DNA from: Pisolithus tinctorius
Taxonomy: Eukaryota > Basidiomycota > Agaricomycetes > Boletales > Pisolithaceae
Direction: 5' to 3'
Assembly: GCA_024663395.1 (NCBI GenBank)
Contig: JANFAH010000011.1
Coordinates: 1,054,001 to 1,118,000 of the forward strand
DNA length: 64,000 bases
In this document: in pieces, positions 53,190 to 64,000 of the stretch
Position numbering within the stretch: position 1 is the first letter of the stretch
Layout of the letters: each line of letters begins with the position of its first letter
Program-made: the position numbers and the translations under genes
Notes under the pieces: generated by a model
What the model was told of the DNA's origin: nothing
The model's database searches: none
What the model saw: only the letters and a program-made list of their open reading frames with translations

Positions 53190-55931
53190 GTGCGATTTGA
53201 GACTATCAGCTACAGATTCCTGGAGACTGACTTCCCGGAACACCTGCGGGCAGATATCGAGTTGCAGAACGCCGAAGGCGTAGAATCCGTCAGACTCCAA
53301 CTCGACGATGCTGAATACCCCATCACTAAAAGTCAAGAGAAGAGCAACACTTTTTCGAAATCTTTTGTAAAGCCATTGTCAGTATCTTTTCAGCTACGCA
53401 TCAATACCACCTCTCAGGTTCACGACTGACCCACGATAGGACATTGGAAACAGAGTCGCTCTCTCTTTCCGTAAGCCGAAAGACGTCGTGGTGTCTTTGC
53501 TGTCACAAAACAGTTCAAGAAACCGTTACAATTCGCCGTGATCATGTTCGGTCCAACTTAAATAGGCAAGGTGAGCTCCGGATTATATGTAGTTCCCAAG
53601 TGGGGTCCTCAAATTTGCAGAGTTTCATCACGTATGGGACAAAGTATCCATCAAGCTCCGCTTCCTGCCCCAAGCTCAGTCAGGTGTACGCAAATACCAG
53701 TTGTTACACGATGAGTGATGACGGAGCGTTTACAGGTTACTGCTTCGAGTTTACCCCCAAACCCTGCGGCTTCACAGTCAATCACTGAGCGACTAGTTAC
53801 TAAGTCTACTCCAGCAGTACGTAAAAGCAGGTAGTACTAGGCATGTGCTGATAGGTGTCAACTCGCAGAATACAGCTCCGGGTGCAAGTACACCTGTACC
53901 TACCAACATACCTCCAACTGCCAATCGCGAAGGTCTACGGCCAACCACCGAAGACCTCATTCGGGAGTGTCCTCGGTGAGTCAACTTCACACTTGTCGGT
54001 GTCTCACTCATCGCTATGTAATAGTTTCCGAGTCTTGGTAGTTGGGAAGGTGACTTGGATTTGCGTGCTGTCACTCGACTAGGTTCTAACATCCTTATAG
54101 TCAGGTGTTGGAAAATCCACTTTGATCAATCGAATCTTCGGTGTGAGCACTGCGGTTGAGTGGTTCAAATTTTGTGTCCCTACCTGGCGTTGATGACGGC
54201 CATAGAATGTAGAAAAGGATAAACCAGGGGAAGCAGACATTGAACAGGAATTCACTTCGCCAGAGAACGACCGGCTGATTTTGCATGATAGCAAAGGTTT
54301 TGAGGCGGGCGATGCTGGCAATTATGAAACTGTGAAGTCATTCATAGTAAAGAGGAAGAAAGAACCCAAGATCAAAGACCAGCTTCACGCGGTCTGGTAC
54401 GTAGTTCTGAGACAGCCACGCTGAAGGTTTTGACGGAAGGGTCTATATGATAGGTTGTGTTTTCAAATTCCTATTCCAACGTTCGGTGAACGACTTTTGG
54501 AGGACGCTGCAGAAGAGTTTTTGAAAATAAGGAAGGAAGTCCTAGGGAATAGTGAGCAATTATGTTGTTGTTTCATCTCCAGTATACCAACCGCATTCAG
54601 CACCGACGATAGTCGTATTCACGAAATATGACCGGCTCGTGAGTTTCATGCGGCAGAGAATGCCAGGCGATCCTGAAGCAGGGCAACGATATCTGGAAGA
54701 GGAATGTGTCCCGCTAATCAAGGAGTTTACGGGAGAAAATATTGCACATGTCGCAGTCAGCCGTGGGTGTTACTCCTTCGATTCTGTTCTAACCACTCAG
54801 CCCAGAGACCACCAGCGAAACCAAAGCATGAGCATGGGCTTAAGGACCTAATAAGCCTTACTCAGGACATGGTATCTCTGAGTTTCACCTCCTCGGAGAA
54901 TCAAGTATCGCCAGTACCTCTGGCAGCTGCAGGGGCACAACGAATGTTGCCTATATTGAAGGTTCAGCTATCGATTGCGTAGGTGTCAATTATTGCGATA
55001 GATGCGTACATATTGACCTGCTTGTCAAACAGCGTAGGAAGGCAGAGTGGGTGCGGATATATGAAACACTATTTGAAGCTCATCTTTTTACAAGGATACT
55101 GGAGGGTAATGGGTGCCAGCGCAAATTTCCCGGGTTACACGATGCAGGACTGCCTTCGTGTCATACACACTGACATCGTGGCGGTTTGGAATTTTTATGA
55201 TCCTTACCGAGTGAACAATCTTACCCTACCAGTGAGCTTTACTATGACGTACTGACTTCTCCCTTGTAGCATTTGTATAGTGAAGAATTTCGAACCTCGA
55301 TGATGAGCATGGTTGAGAAAGTTGATACAGCAACCGAGTCGAATCACCACCTCCCTCGTAGCGACACATTATGCGGGTAAGTGCTGTTGCTGGATCCCGC
55401 CGCGTGACGTACTCAAAAGAATCACTGCACGTCAAGGGGGCACCCTCTCATCGGTGTAGCTGCTGTAATGCTGCCATTCGATGCTTTCATTAAGCTTGGC
55501 GAGTGGGTTTTGGCAACATACCAGCGACTGTACGTGGCATTTTTGTGATCCTCCCGGCATCAGATGAGTTCCTGACCGGACCTTTCAGACAAGGTGTTCC
55601 CACGAGGTTCATGGCTTACATCGTTGATTTGACACACGTACTGGAAATACTATTTTCACTTACAGCTGGGATGAGGGCAAAGAGGCTTACTCGCACAGCG
55701 ATTAAGATGGCATATAAAGCCTACCTTGAATCGGAATGGATGACGCACGCCCACACGGACATTAGGTTTTTCCGATGTTCAACTAAGGATCGTGACGATG
55801 TCCTCGAGAAGATTACATCCATGATCCCTTCAGAGGATAGGGAGGTTCGAGTTTCCAGGGCGCTCGAAAGGATGCCGCAGGTTGAGTTGGAGAGAGATGA
55901 AGAGTGGACGAGCGAAAAAGTCTCTCGGTGA
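53190..55931 (+). CDS. G-domain protein, tandem gene 2
   Basis: This parallels gene 1 exon for exon. N-terminal domain: ISYRFLETDFPEHLRADIEL, later FHHVWDKVSIKLRFLPQAQ. The codon matching the gene 1 ATG 50184 is ACT here, so translation must begin upstream, probably through the N-terminal domain. The Pro-rich linker is shorter (ASTPVPTNIPPTANREG). P-loop: exon 54025-54049 ends GK, intron 54050-54100, next exon starts SGVGKS. G3 DSKG, G4 TKYD, and G5 reads SPK here. Microexon 55033-55046. The C-terminal exon ends TSEKVSR at 55931. The TTTTCAG that looks like an acceptor in genes 1 and 3 is TTTTCAA here, which supports reading it as exon (LCFQIPIP). Confidence 0.8.
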
Positions 55932-57267
55932 AGGTTGCACTTTCATGCAGCATCTTTTCCGGACGTTTTGCGTACTTTCACTAGTTTTCCTGTTGTACTA
56001 CAGTGGTCCCGCTCTTGCTATTATCTCGCTGTATTTGTCCATACACAGTGGGCTAAACCCTGTGCTGCTGGAATCGCTCTCGTCGAAGTTTGTGGTCTTG
56101 AGGTCGGGGCTAGGTTTTCTACTCTGCAGCAAAGGAATTGAGGCCTCCTGGGGTTCGCCTTCAATGAAATGAGGACATACATGATCTTGATCTGGCATAC
56201 TCCATGTTGCGTCTTCGATAGAGCCTCATGAAGAGACTTTGCTTTAGTGAATTTGGATGGCTAGAAGGGTGGGCCGGTGGCCGTGGCTCGTTGGCTGCAC
56301 TTTGGAACCATATGACTCACATGAGGGTGTAATGCAGGCGTGTTCCACCTTGCATCTGTGATCGTAATTGATGAATTGGTTTGCTTCGGCTGTCAGTGGG
56401 AGGAGAATGACTGAAGTTTGTTGGCTGCAGGCTGAGCATTGAGCATGGAAGGGTTAAGATGAGCGAGCACCCTTGCCGGGGAATCGCGAGTTTCTTGGTC
56501 CTAGTCACTAGGCCCGTGCAGCGTCCAAGGCAGATGCATGCAATTACCGAGAGTGAGCATCCTGGCAGGTGAACCAAAAGTGCTGATGGTACAAGTCAGC
56601 TTACTCGTCGTCTCTACCCGTTCCATCAAGATCGAACAGTACTCACTCCCCGAACGAGCACCATAAGAATGACGGAATTATGTAACTAGTACTGTCTGGC
56701 AAGAGTCGTCTGACCTTCGAACTCGTTGAACTTGGTATTTGTCTGCCTTGCGGTTCTGGACGGAGAGAACGATGCACCTATCGCGGTGTACTACCTGTCA
56801 ACTTGGCTATGCATTGGGTAAGTATGACTTCATTCGACTACACAATTTACTTTTCTACGTACGGTGGGATTACTAAATTTAGTGGGCTGTTGTTGACAGA
56901 GTATAGGCACCTACATCCTACATACCTACCTCTGCTAGTACCGTTCTCGAAGCTGTTCGTGAAGTGTTCCGTTGCAGAATGGTTGAATCTTCGACTTAGT
57001 ATACTCATCCACGCTTATCACGGATCGTCCATCACAACTTCTGAGCATCCAACTAACCTAACTTCGATGTCAACGTATCTTTTTTCCCATCGTTCATGTC
57101 TCGCTGCAAATATTTTGATCACACCGGCTAACCCTGGTGTGTATACCCATCTATCAGCCTCTTGTCCACGTAGTGTACTTTTAGCGCAGGAGTATATATA
57201 CAGTAGAACCAAATCATAGCAGTCAAAATCTTCGAAGATACATGTACAATTGACAGACATATGTAGA
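55932..57267. other. Intergenic between G-domain genes 2 and 3
   Basis: About 1.3 kb without a recognised gene. It begins with the shared 3' flank and ends with the promoter-like block also found at 52670-52840, with TATATATA at 57193-57200. The middle (56200-56800) shows no motif. Confidence 0.45.
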
Positions 57268-57348
57268 ATGAAGCTTCTCGCCCTTGCTGTTCTCAGCGTG
57301 CAGAATTGTCGGATTTATCAAAGAGGCCTCTACCTTCGTGTTGTGTGA
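57268..57348 (+). pseudogene. 5' stub of a secreted-protein gene
   Basis: A 26-codon frame begins MKLLALAVLSVQ, a textbook signal-peptide start, then NCRIYQRG and a TGA. It lies 68 bp downstream of TATATATA (57193-57200) in a duplicated promoter-like block. It looks like promoter plus first codons of a secreted-protein gene truncated at a tandem-duplication junction. A short expressed ORF is also possible. Confidence 0.4.
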
Positions 57349-57642
57349 CACGTTTAGCTAGGTTGAGTATCCACCGGATGAATCTCCAACTCGAAGGCAC
57401 GAGATCAGCACCCAGTAATTTCGAAAAAGTACATGAGGCGTCGGCGTTGCGTGTTCTCAGCATCAACTCAGCATTGACACAGCAAGGTTCAGGCCTTCAG
57501 GCGTCTGAAGGCACCGTGCGACTTGCACTAACCCCTTATTCTTCCTGCTGTCGCCACACAACCCTGTATGATGAATTCGCCACTGAAACTCTCCTGTATG
57601 ACTTGAGACTGTCAGCTACCAATTCCTGGAGACTAACTACCT

Positions 57643-60338
57643 GTGGCAGACATCGAGTTGCAGAACGCACAGGGCATAGAATCCGTCAAACTCCAACTCA
57701 ATGGCAGTGAATACTCACTTATTCGAGGTCAAGAGAAGAGCGACACATTTTCGAAAGCTTTTGATAAGCCATTGTCAGTATCTCTTCAGCTACGCGTCAA
57801 TTCCACCTCTCAGGTTCACGGCTGACTCGCGATAGGACATTGGAAACAGAGCCGCTCTCTCTTTCTGTAAGCCGAAAGAGGTCGTGGCTCTCTTGCTGTG
57901 GCGACACGGATCCAGAAACTGTTACAATTCGCCCCGATCATGTTCGGTCCAAGTTGGATAGGCAAGGTAAACTCCGACCTATGCATCGTTGTTGAGGCTC
58001 CTCAAATTTGCAGAGTTTCATCACGTATGGGACAAAGTATCCATCAAGCTCCGCTTCCTGCCCCAGACTCCGTCAGGCGTATGCAAATACCAGTTGTTAC
58101 ACGATGAGTGCTGACGGAGGGTTTGCAGGTTACGGCTCCGAGTGTACCCGCAAACCCTGTGCCTTCACAATCGACCACTGAGCAACCGATCGCTGGTCGT
58201 TCCACATTGGCTGTAAGTGGGAAGCGGACGGTACTGGACATGTGCTGATAGACGGCAACTAGCAGAATACAGCTCCGAGTGCAGGTACGCCTGTAGCTGC
58301 CAACATACCTGCACCTTCCAACACACTTGCACCTCCCAATCGCAAAGATCTACGACCAACCACTGAAGATCTCATTCAGCAGTGTCCTCGGTGAGTCTTA
58401 ATTTCACACTTGTCAGTGTTTCACTTATCGCCATGTGATAGTTTCCGAGTCTTGGTAGTTGGGAAGGTAACTTGGATTTGCGTGCTGCCACTCGCCTAGG
58501 TTCTAACATCCTTATAGTCAGGTGTTGGAAAATCCACTTTGATCAATCGAATCTTCGGTGTGAACACTGCGGTTGAGTGGTCCAAATTCTGTGTCCCTAC
58601 CTGGCATTGATGACGGCCATAGAATGTGGCAAAGGATAAACCAGGGGAAGTAGACATTACACAGGAATTCACTTCGCCAGAGAACGACCGGCTCATTCTG
58701 TATGATAACAAAGGTTTTGAGGCAGGCGATGCTGGCAACTTTGAAACCGTGAAGTCGTTCATAGAAAAGAGGAAGAAAGAGCCCGAGATCGAAAATCAGC
58801 TTCACGCGGTCTGGTACGTAGTTCTGAGACAGCCACCTTGAAGGTTGACGAAAGTGACTATATGGTAGGTTATGTTTTCAGATACCCATTCCGACGTACG
58901 GTGAACGACTTTTGGAGGACGCTGCAGAAGAGTTTTTGAAAATAAGGAAGGAAGTCCTAGGGAATAGTGAGCAGTTATGTTGTTGTTTCATCTCCAGTAT
59001 ACCAACCGCATTCAGCGCCGACGATAGTCGTATTCACGAAACATGACCGGCTCGTGAGTTTCATGCGGCAGAGAATGCCAGGCGATCCTGAAGCAGGGCA
59101 ACGATATCTGGAAGAGGAATGTGTCCCGCTAATCAAGGAGTTTACGGGAGAGAATATTGCACATGTTGCAGTCAGCTGTGGGTGCTACTCCTTCGATTCT
59201 GTTCTACCACTCAGCCCAGAGACCACCAGCGAAACCCAAGTATGAGCAGGGGCTTAAGGACCTGATAAGCCTTACTCAGGATATGGTAGCTATGAGTTTC
59301 GCCTCCCCAGAGAACCAAGTATCGCCAGTGCCTCTGGCAGCCGCAGGGGCACAACGAATGTTGCCTACGTTGAAGGTTCAGTTATCAATTGCGTAAGTGT
59401 CAATCATTGCGATAGGTGCATATATATTGACTTGCTTGTCAAATAGCGTAGGAAGGCAGAGTGGGTGCGGGTATATGAAACACTTTATTTGCAGCTCATC
59501 TCTTTGCAAGGATACTGGAGGGTGATGGGTGCCAGCGCAAATTTCCCAGGTTACACAATGCAGGACTGCCTTTGTGTCATACACACTGACATCGTGGCGG
59601 TCTGGAACTTTTATGACCCTTGCCAAGTGAGTATCGTCGCCGTAGCAGCGAGCCTTGCCACGATGTACTGACATCTCCCTTGTAGTACTTGCATAGTGAG
59701 GAATTCCGAAAGGTGATGATGAACATGGTTGAGAGAGTTGATGCACCTGTCGAGTCAAATTCCCTGTCTCGCACCGACACACCAACCGGGTGAGTGCTGT
59801 TGTTGGAACCCGCTATGTGACAAACTCAAAAGAATCGCTGCACGTCAAGGGGGGTCCCTCTCATTGCTTTAGCTCCTGTAATGCTGCCATTAAATGCTTT
59901 CCTTAACCCCGGCAAGTGGGTTTTTGCGGCATACCAGGGACTGTAAGTGGCACTTTTGTGATGCTCTCGGCATCAGATGACTCCCGACTTTTCAGACAAG
60001 GCGTTCCCACGCAGTTCATGGCTTACATCGTTGATTTGACGCACGTACTGGAAATACTGTTTGCACTCACAGCTGAGTTGAGGGCAAAGAAGCTTACTCG
60101 CACGGCGATTAAGATGGCATATAAAGCCTACCTTGAATCGGAATGGATGACGCACACCCACACGGACATTAGGTCTTTCCGATGTTCGGCTAAGGATCGT
60201 GACGATGTTCTCGACAAGATCACATCCATGATCCCTTCAGGCGACAGGGAAGATCGAGTTTCTCGGGCGCTCGAAAGCAAGCCGTCGGTTGACTTGGAGA
60301 GAGATGAAGAGTGGACGAGCGAAGAAGTCTCTCAGTGA
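57643..60338 (+). CDS. G-domain protein, tandem gene 3
   Basis: Same structure as genes 1 and 2. In the N-terminal domain, about 10 bp are missing relative to gene 1 (TTCACGAAACACCTG shortened near 57640), which shifts the frame upstream of ADIELQNAQG. Linker: NTAPSAGTPVAANIPAPSNT. P-loop: exon 58442-58466 ends GK, intron 58467-58517, next exon SGVGKS. G3 is DNKG (LILYDNKGFEAGD) rather than DSKG. G4 is TKHD, G5 SSK. Microexon 59447-59460. The C-terminal exon runs to TSEEVSQ at 60338 and is nearly identical to gene 1. The GTPase part is intact; the N-terminal domain may be broken. Confidence 0.8.
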
Positions 60339-61293
60339 TGCCTGCACTTTCGTTCAGCATCTTTTCCTGACGTTTTGCGTACTTTGATTAGTTTTCCTGT
60401 TGTATCGCAGTGCCAACATTCTCCTGTCGTATCTCGTTGTATTTGTATGTCGTAGCTGATTTTGGCGAAGTGTTTCCTGACAGACAAGTCATCGCGCAGT
60501 CGGGCGTCGGTAGCAAGCCGATCCGGGGGGGCCAACACGTCACCCGTTTGTAACGCACTATCCACCTTATAACACACTTCCTGCCTGCATTCCTGGGAGT
60601 TTACGAACGGAACCCTGCAAGGGATGCATCAGATAGGCCACTGGCACAGCCTGTGCTAGGATTGGCGTGTATTCGAAAATTTCTGTTCTACATGAAGGCG
60701 AAGCCCGGCGCTCTCGATCGTAGTGGTTGAAAGGCTCGTCATACGTCATGGAACAGTGACTGTACCTTGAATGTACCCACGGCAGGTGTTCATTTCCGAA
60801 GATCAATTCTGGCTGTGCTGAGTGTCAGATTCCTCCGTGATTATAATCTCGAACCAGACATTACAGTCACTGCGGAAACGAGATTCTGTCTAGAGACACT
60901 TTAGATCGTGCCAGACTAGCTACCTGTACTAAAAACGTACCTAACTAGATGCCCATATGAAATCCGCAGTTTGGAAATATCTGAGGGTTTTCCCGTACTA
61001 AATCCAGACTATGAGAACTCTTGGAGAACCTTCAGGAATATCTAGACATACGATTTCGCGGCACATCACGTGTCCATACCAAATCCATAAGCCAAACAGA
61101 TCAACATATCATCTGTTTGTACCCTGCTGACTTCTTACTTGCCTGCATGCTAATTGCCTCCAGACAGACCAATGCATTCATTTCTCAATGTTGAAACACG
61201 CTTTCGCCCACCTGTCTGTACATCATGACACATTCCAGACAGCTCATCAACACTTTGCAAAAAAATTCTCCAAGGCTCTCACCAACCTGTACC
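60339..61293. other. Intergenic, downstream of the G-domain array
   Basis: The first ~250 bp match the gene 1 3' flank (TTCCTGACAGACAAGTC, CTTCCTGCCTGCATTCCTGG). The rest shows no gene. The array ends here. Confidence 0.5.
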
Positions 61294-62113
61294 ATGGCCA
61301 ACTTGATATCACTCCAGCTTCCTATCACACACCCTGGAACCTATCATGTCAGCTTCATGCCACCAACATCTGGTGTTTTGGTATGTGATTCGTCCAATGA
61401 TATCTATGATCTAGACTCATTCTTATTCTCTAAGACTCTCGAGATAATGACTGTACTTCCTGTCCAATGCGAATGTGCTCAAGTACAAACCAATCCCATG
61501 TTAGATGTCAAGCAGGATGCAGGTGAGCTCATCACCAATAATATTTGTTATTTTTACTACAATCTAGCCAATCTTTCTGACACAAGCTCCAGAACTCTCC
61601 AAGATCTTCAAGTCTTGGGACCATGGTGAACTTGAACCCATATGCACCTCTGACTGTGGTGAGAAATCTCTCACCTCATCGCTCTTCAATATGCCAGTGA
61701 AAGCTATGTCGAACAACAGGGCTGGTAGGTCCAACAGTAATGCCTGTCTCAAGGTGCTGATGTTCATTCCACTAGATGTCGATGACAGCGTTACCGAGCC
61801 AGAGAGCAAGGATGAGAACATCAAGACTGCTTTGGCCCATGTGTGGTTATTCATTCTCTCTGTCTGCTCATCCACCAACAGATTAATGCAGGGCGATGGC
61901 CTTGCAATGTTCCACCACCAATTACTATCATCACAACGATCATCGTGCTTGCAAGAATCGGTTAGCACCTTTGTTCTCATGAGGCATATGGAAGCGCTAT
62001 ATGGAGATTTGTTGCCTCAGTTCACCCAGCTCGATACCCATTCCAAGCATCCGCATTCCCCCACTCCACCTGCATTGAAAACACCCAAATGGCTCAAGGG
62101 TGAAGGGAATTAA
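61294..62113 (+). CDS. Two-exon gene, unknown function, 251 aa
   Basis: ATG 61294 has a strong start context (ACCATGG). Exon 1 is 61294-61522 (MANLISLQLPITHPGTYHVS, then PVQCECAQVQTN). The intron is 61523-61586, 64 nt, GTGAGC...CACAAG, phase 1. Exon 2 is 61587-62113 (APELSKIFKSWDHGELEPIC ... TPKWLKGEGN). The splice joins two frames that are each closed on the far side, which is good evidence that it is real. The sequence has no motif I recognise. Its position beside a Cys-rich ORF and repeats hints at a transposon-related gene, but that is only context. Confidence 0.55.
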
Positions 62114-62274
62114 TTGCATGCACTTATGTGTTGTAGATAAAAAGAACAAATACTTGAATTGAGTTCGCCGTAACCCAACAGATATTTTGTGACCTATAAG
62201 GTACATATATGTGTTGATGCCTGGCCACTGACTTAAGGTACACATGTCTCTCTAACCATCCCCAGCTTGGAGCC

Positions 62275-62769
62275 ATGACCAAGGTTTGTCTGTGCAACTG
62301 CAAGAGTCACAACTGCAAGGGCAAACTAGTCGACTACGATATGAGACGTATGCATGAACGCACAGACCAGCAGGAGAGGACATCCGCTTCACAGACCATC
62401 CATCGTGGTTTGATCGTCCCCCATGTTCCAAGCAACCCACCCTCTCTCATCCGGCCTTATCCAATGAGGGGTGCTATTTTATCCCCCATATCACATTTTC
62501 CAGATCCCCCCCCAAGCTCCACCTCAGCTGTCGAGCAGGAAATGCTCGACCACGGTATGCTTACTCAAGAAGATATTGATATACAGGTCTATGGCAGTGA
62601 GCTACCAAACCTAGGGCCCAACTTCCATTCTCCACAATCCCTCCTTGCTGCTGCTGACTATTATGAGGCATATAATGCAGTCATGGTGGCAGGTGCTCAG
62701 CCCCTGACCGCATATCACCTACTGCCTGACCCTGAGGGACATGCCCTTGAGCGTGCAATGGATAACGCT
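62275..62769 (+). pseudogene. Cys-rich N-terminal gene fragment cut by copy C
   Basis: It starts ATG 62275 (MTKVCLCNCKSHNCKGKLVD). The C-x-C-x2-C-x4-C cluster followed by MRRMHERTDQQE resembles the zinc-binding start of transposase-linked proteins in mushrooms; I could not name the family with confidence. The middle is Pro/Ser-rich, then acidic-helical (EQEMLDHGMLTQEDIDIQ, LLAAADYYEAYNAVMVAG). Real coding ends at ERAMDNA, where the long LTR-like element begins at 62770. The frame then runs into element sequence until 62925. Confidence 0.5.
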
Positions 62770-64000
62770 GTGAGTCAAAGTGAGGTTCAGTGGTGGAAAC
62801 CAACCAAAACCAACACAAAAGACAATGAAAGCAAGTGGTGGTGTGCCTATGCAGTACCTAGATGGTGGAACCTGTTCTTTGGGAGGGTTTTTTTGCGAAC
62901 TACAACACTCAAAGATGAGTGCTGAGGGTTGGGGGTGCTCCTGACAAAGAAGGAGCAGGAATGCGAGAGGAAGCGATGGGGTAGACTGCTGTCAGCCCAC
63001 AGAAGGGTGGATGACGACTTAATTCGATGCCCTGAGCTTCACTGAGCTCAGGGAGGACTTGGGGCAAAGTAGATCAATGATAGATGAGAATAAGCGAAGT
63101 AGATGATAGTTAGACCCTTAATAAAGTCTCAACTATTGAAGCTGCTGAATGATTTACTGAATGATAATAAAATGCGAGCCAGAGGGGCTCTCTGATGTCT
63201 TTTTCTTTTTGCTACCTAAGTACAGTGATTTATATATAGCACAGGGGCGTTGCCTATGGAAAACAAGGTGCAAACACTTGGTAAGTGATTGGTAACTGAT
63301 GAGTAAGGAATGTAAGCGGTGGGTAATCATCTTAGAAAGCATTGGTGAGCATTGGTAAGGATAAGTAAGCCAAAAAGCGAAGAATCAGTAAGCAAGGGCA
63401 AAAGATTGGTAAGTATTGGCAATAGGTGAGTCAAAGACAGTCAGAATGTCAAAGTATGAGTCAAGTAACGTCAGAAACTGGGAAAGTGCACTGGAATCGC
63501 ATTAGGGGGAGGCTGTGCATGTCACATCTCGAAGAGATCGCCTCTGGGCCAAAGTGGGATGACAGAGAGGCAGCGCTGATCTGATGCCGATATAGTACAT
63601 CCAAAAGTGGACAGGGTGAGTCAGATGTCAACAGGGGTCAAGCTTTGGGGGTCTGTGGGGTGACAGGAGCATAGGGGATCACAACTTTCCCCCCCTTACT
63701 GTCCTCTCAGTGAAGCAAATAAAAACTTCATGAATGAGGCTCTGTTGGAAGAGAGGATGAAGGGGGAGCGTCTTCTGCTGTATCTTGCAATAAGGAGGCA
63801 AGATGTGCATCATACTCATCATGGATGCGATCAGGGAGAGTGGAGAACAGTAGATTATACTGTAGCTGTTGCAATTTTGGAAGAATGATGGACGAGACTG
63901 GTATGAAGACGTTGCAGGGAGCAGGGAGGAAGGATCCATATGCTTCTTGGACCGGAGAGACTGAAATGACCACATAAGACCTTTCCAAGCGAATGACAGA
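62770..64000 (-). mobile_element. Long LTR-like element, copy C (truncated by window end)
   Basis: It starts GTGAGTCAAAG at 62770, the same terminus as copy A at 644, and follows copies A and B to the window end. That includes the AAACCAACCAAAACCAACAC stretch, the ATTTATATATAG promoter-like segment near 63230, the TTGGTAAGT repeats and the conserved ORF. It interrupts the ORF at 62275. The left flank is ACGCT; the far flank is outside the window, so the target duplication cannot be checked. Confidence 0.75.
63728..63988 (-). CDS. Conserved ORF of the long LTR-like element, copy C (partial)
   Basis: This is the C-terminal part of the ORF seen in copies A and B. It is open from MERSYVVISVSPVQEAYGS through PDRIHDEYDAHLASLLQD to TEPHS, with the rest beyond the window. 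It keeps length and frame relative to copy B with a modest number of substitutions, several conservative. Confidence 0.4.
   Translation of the reverse strand: MERSYVVISVSPVQEAYGSFLPAPCNVFIPVSSIILPKLQQLQYNLLFSTLPDRIHDEYDAHLASLLQDTAEDAPPSSSLPTEPHS

Overview
The window reads as repeat-rich nuclear DNA of a mushroom-forming basidiomycete (Agaricomycetes). The reasons are short 49-69 nt spliceosomal introns, chromodomain Ty3/gypsy elements, a KDZ-type transposase remnant, a Helitron, and gene families I know mainly from Agaricomycetes: a tandem G-domain family, an OTT_1508-like deaminase, and F-box/nucleotidyltransferase-fold proteins. I see no rRNA, tRNA or CRISPR array.

Layout. 1-20 kb is a stack of nested insertions whose edges can mostly be placed to the base by target-site duplications (TSDs). 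A decayed minus-strand Ty3/gypsy element (1-643 plus 10649-15700) was entered by a ~1.86 kb long-terminal-repeat-like element (copy A, 644-2505). That copy was then entered by an 8.1 kb chromodomain gypsy element (2506-10641, TSD TGTGA). A 316 bp foldback element (11739-12054, TSD TAT) also sits in the old element. Next, a KDZ-like remnant is followed by a solo LTR (16377-19692, TSD CATCC) that contains copy B of the long element (TSD ACTGG), which itself contains another solo LTR (17928-18869, TSD CTGTG). 19.7-21.5 kb is non-coding with a second inverted-repeat element.

21.5-35.7 kb is an AT-richer block. It holds a Helitron Rep/helicase gene with its ATPase core deleted, several unrecognised coding remnants, two opposed F-box/nucleotidyltransferase-like genes (one broken, one open), and an intron-containing ribonucleotide reductase small-subunit pseudogene. 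That pseudogene is interrupted by a gypsy element at 35658-42009 (TSD ACAAG). 42.6-49.1 kb has two decayed copies of a coiled-coil/disordered protein family on either side of an intact deaminase-domain gene (45045-46415, minus). 49.6-60.4 kb is a tandem array of three multi-exon G-domain genes with all G motifs and a shared exon structure, including an intron inside the P-loop and a 14-nt microexon. 61.3-62.8 kb holds a two-exon gene and a Cys-rich ORF cut by copy C of the long element.

The main cross-cutting signal is decay by CpG transition. Every premature stop I could place in frame inside the recognisable genes of the gypsy elements, the Helitron, the KDZ remnant and the F-box pseudogene is TGA, as expected for CGA to TGA, while TAA and TAG are absent. 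The deaminase gene and the G-domain array keep open frames.
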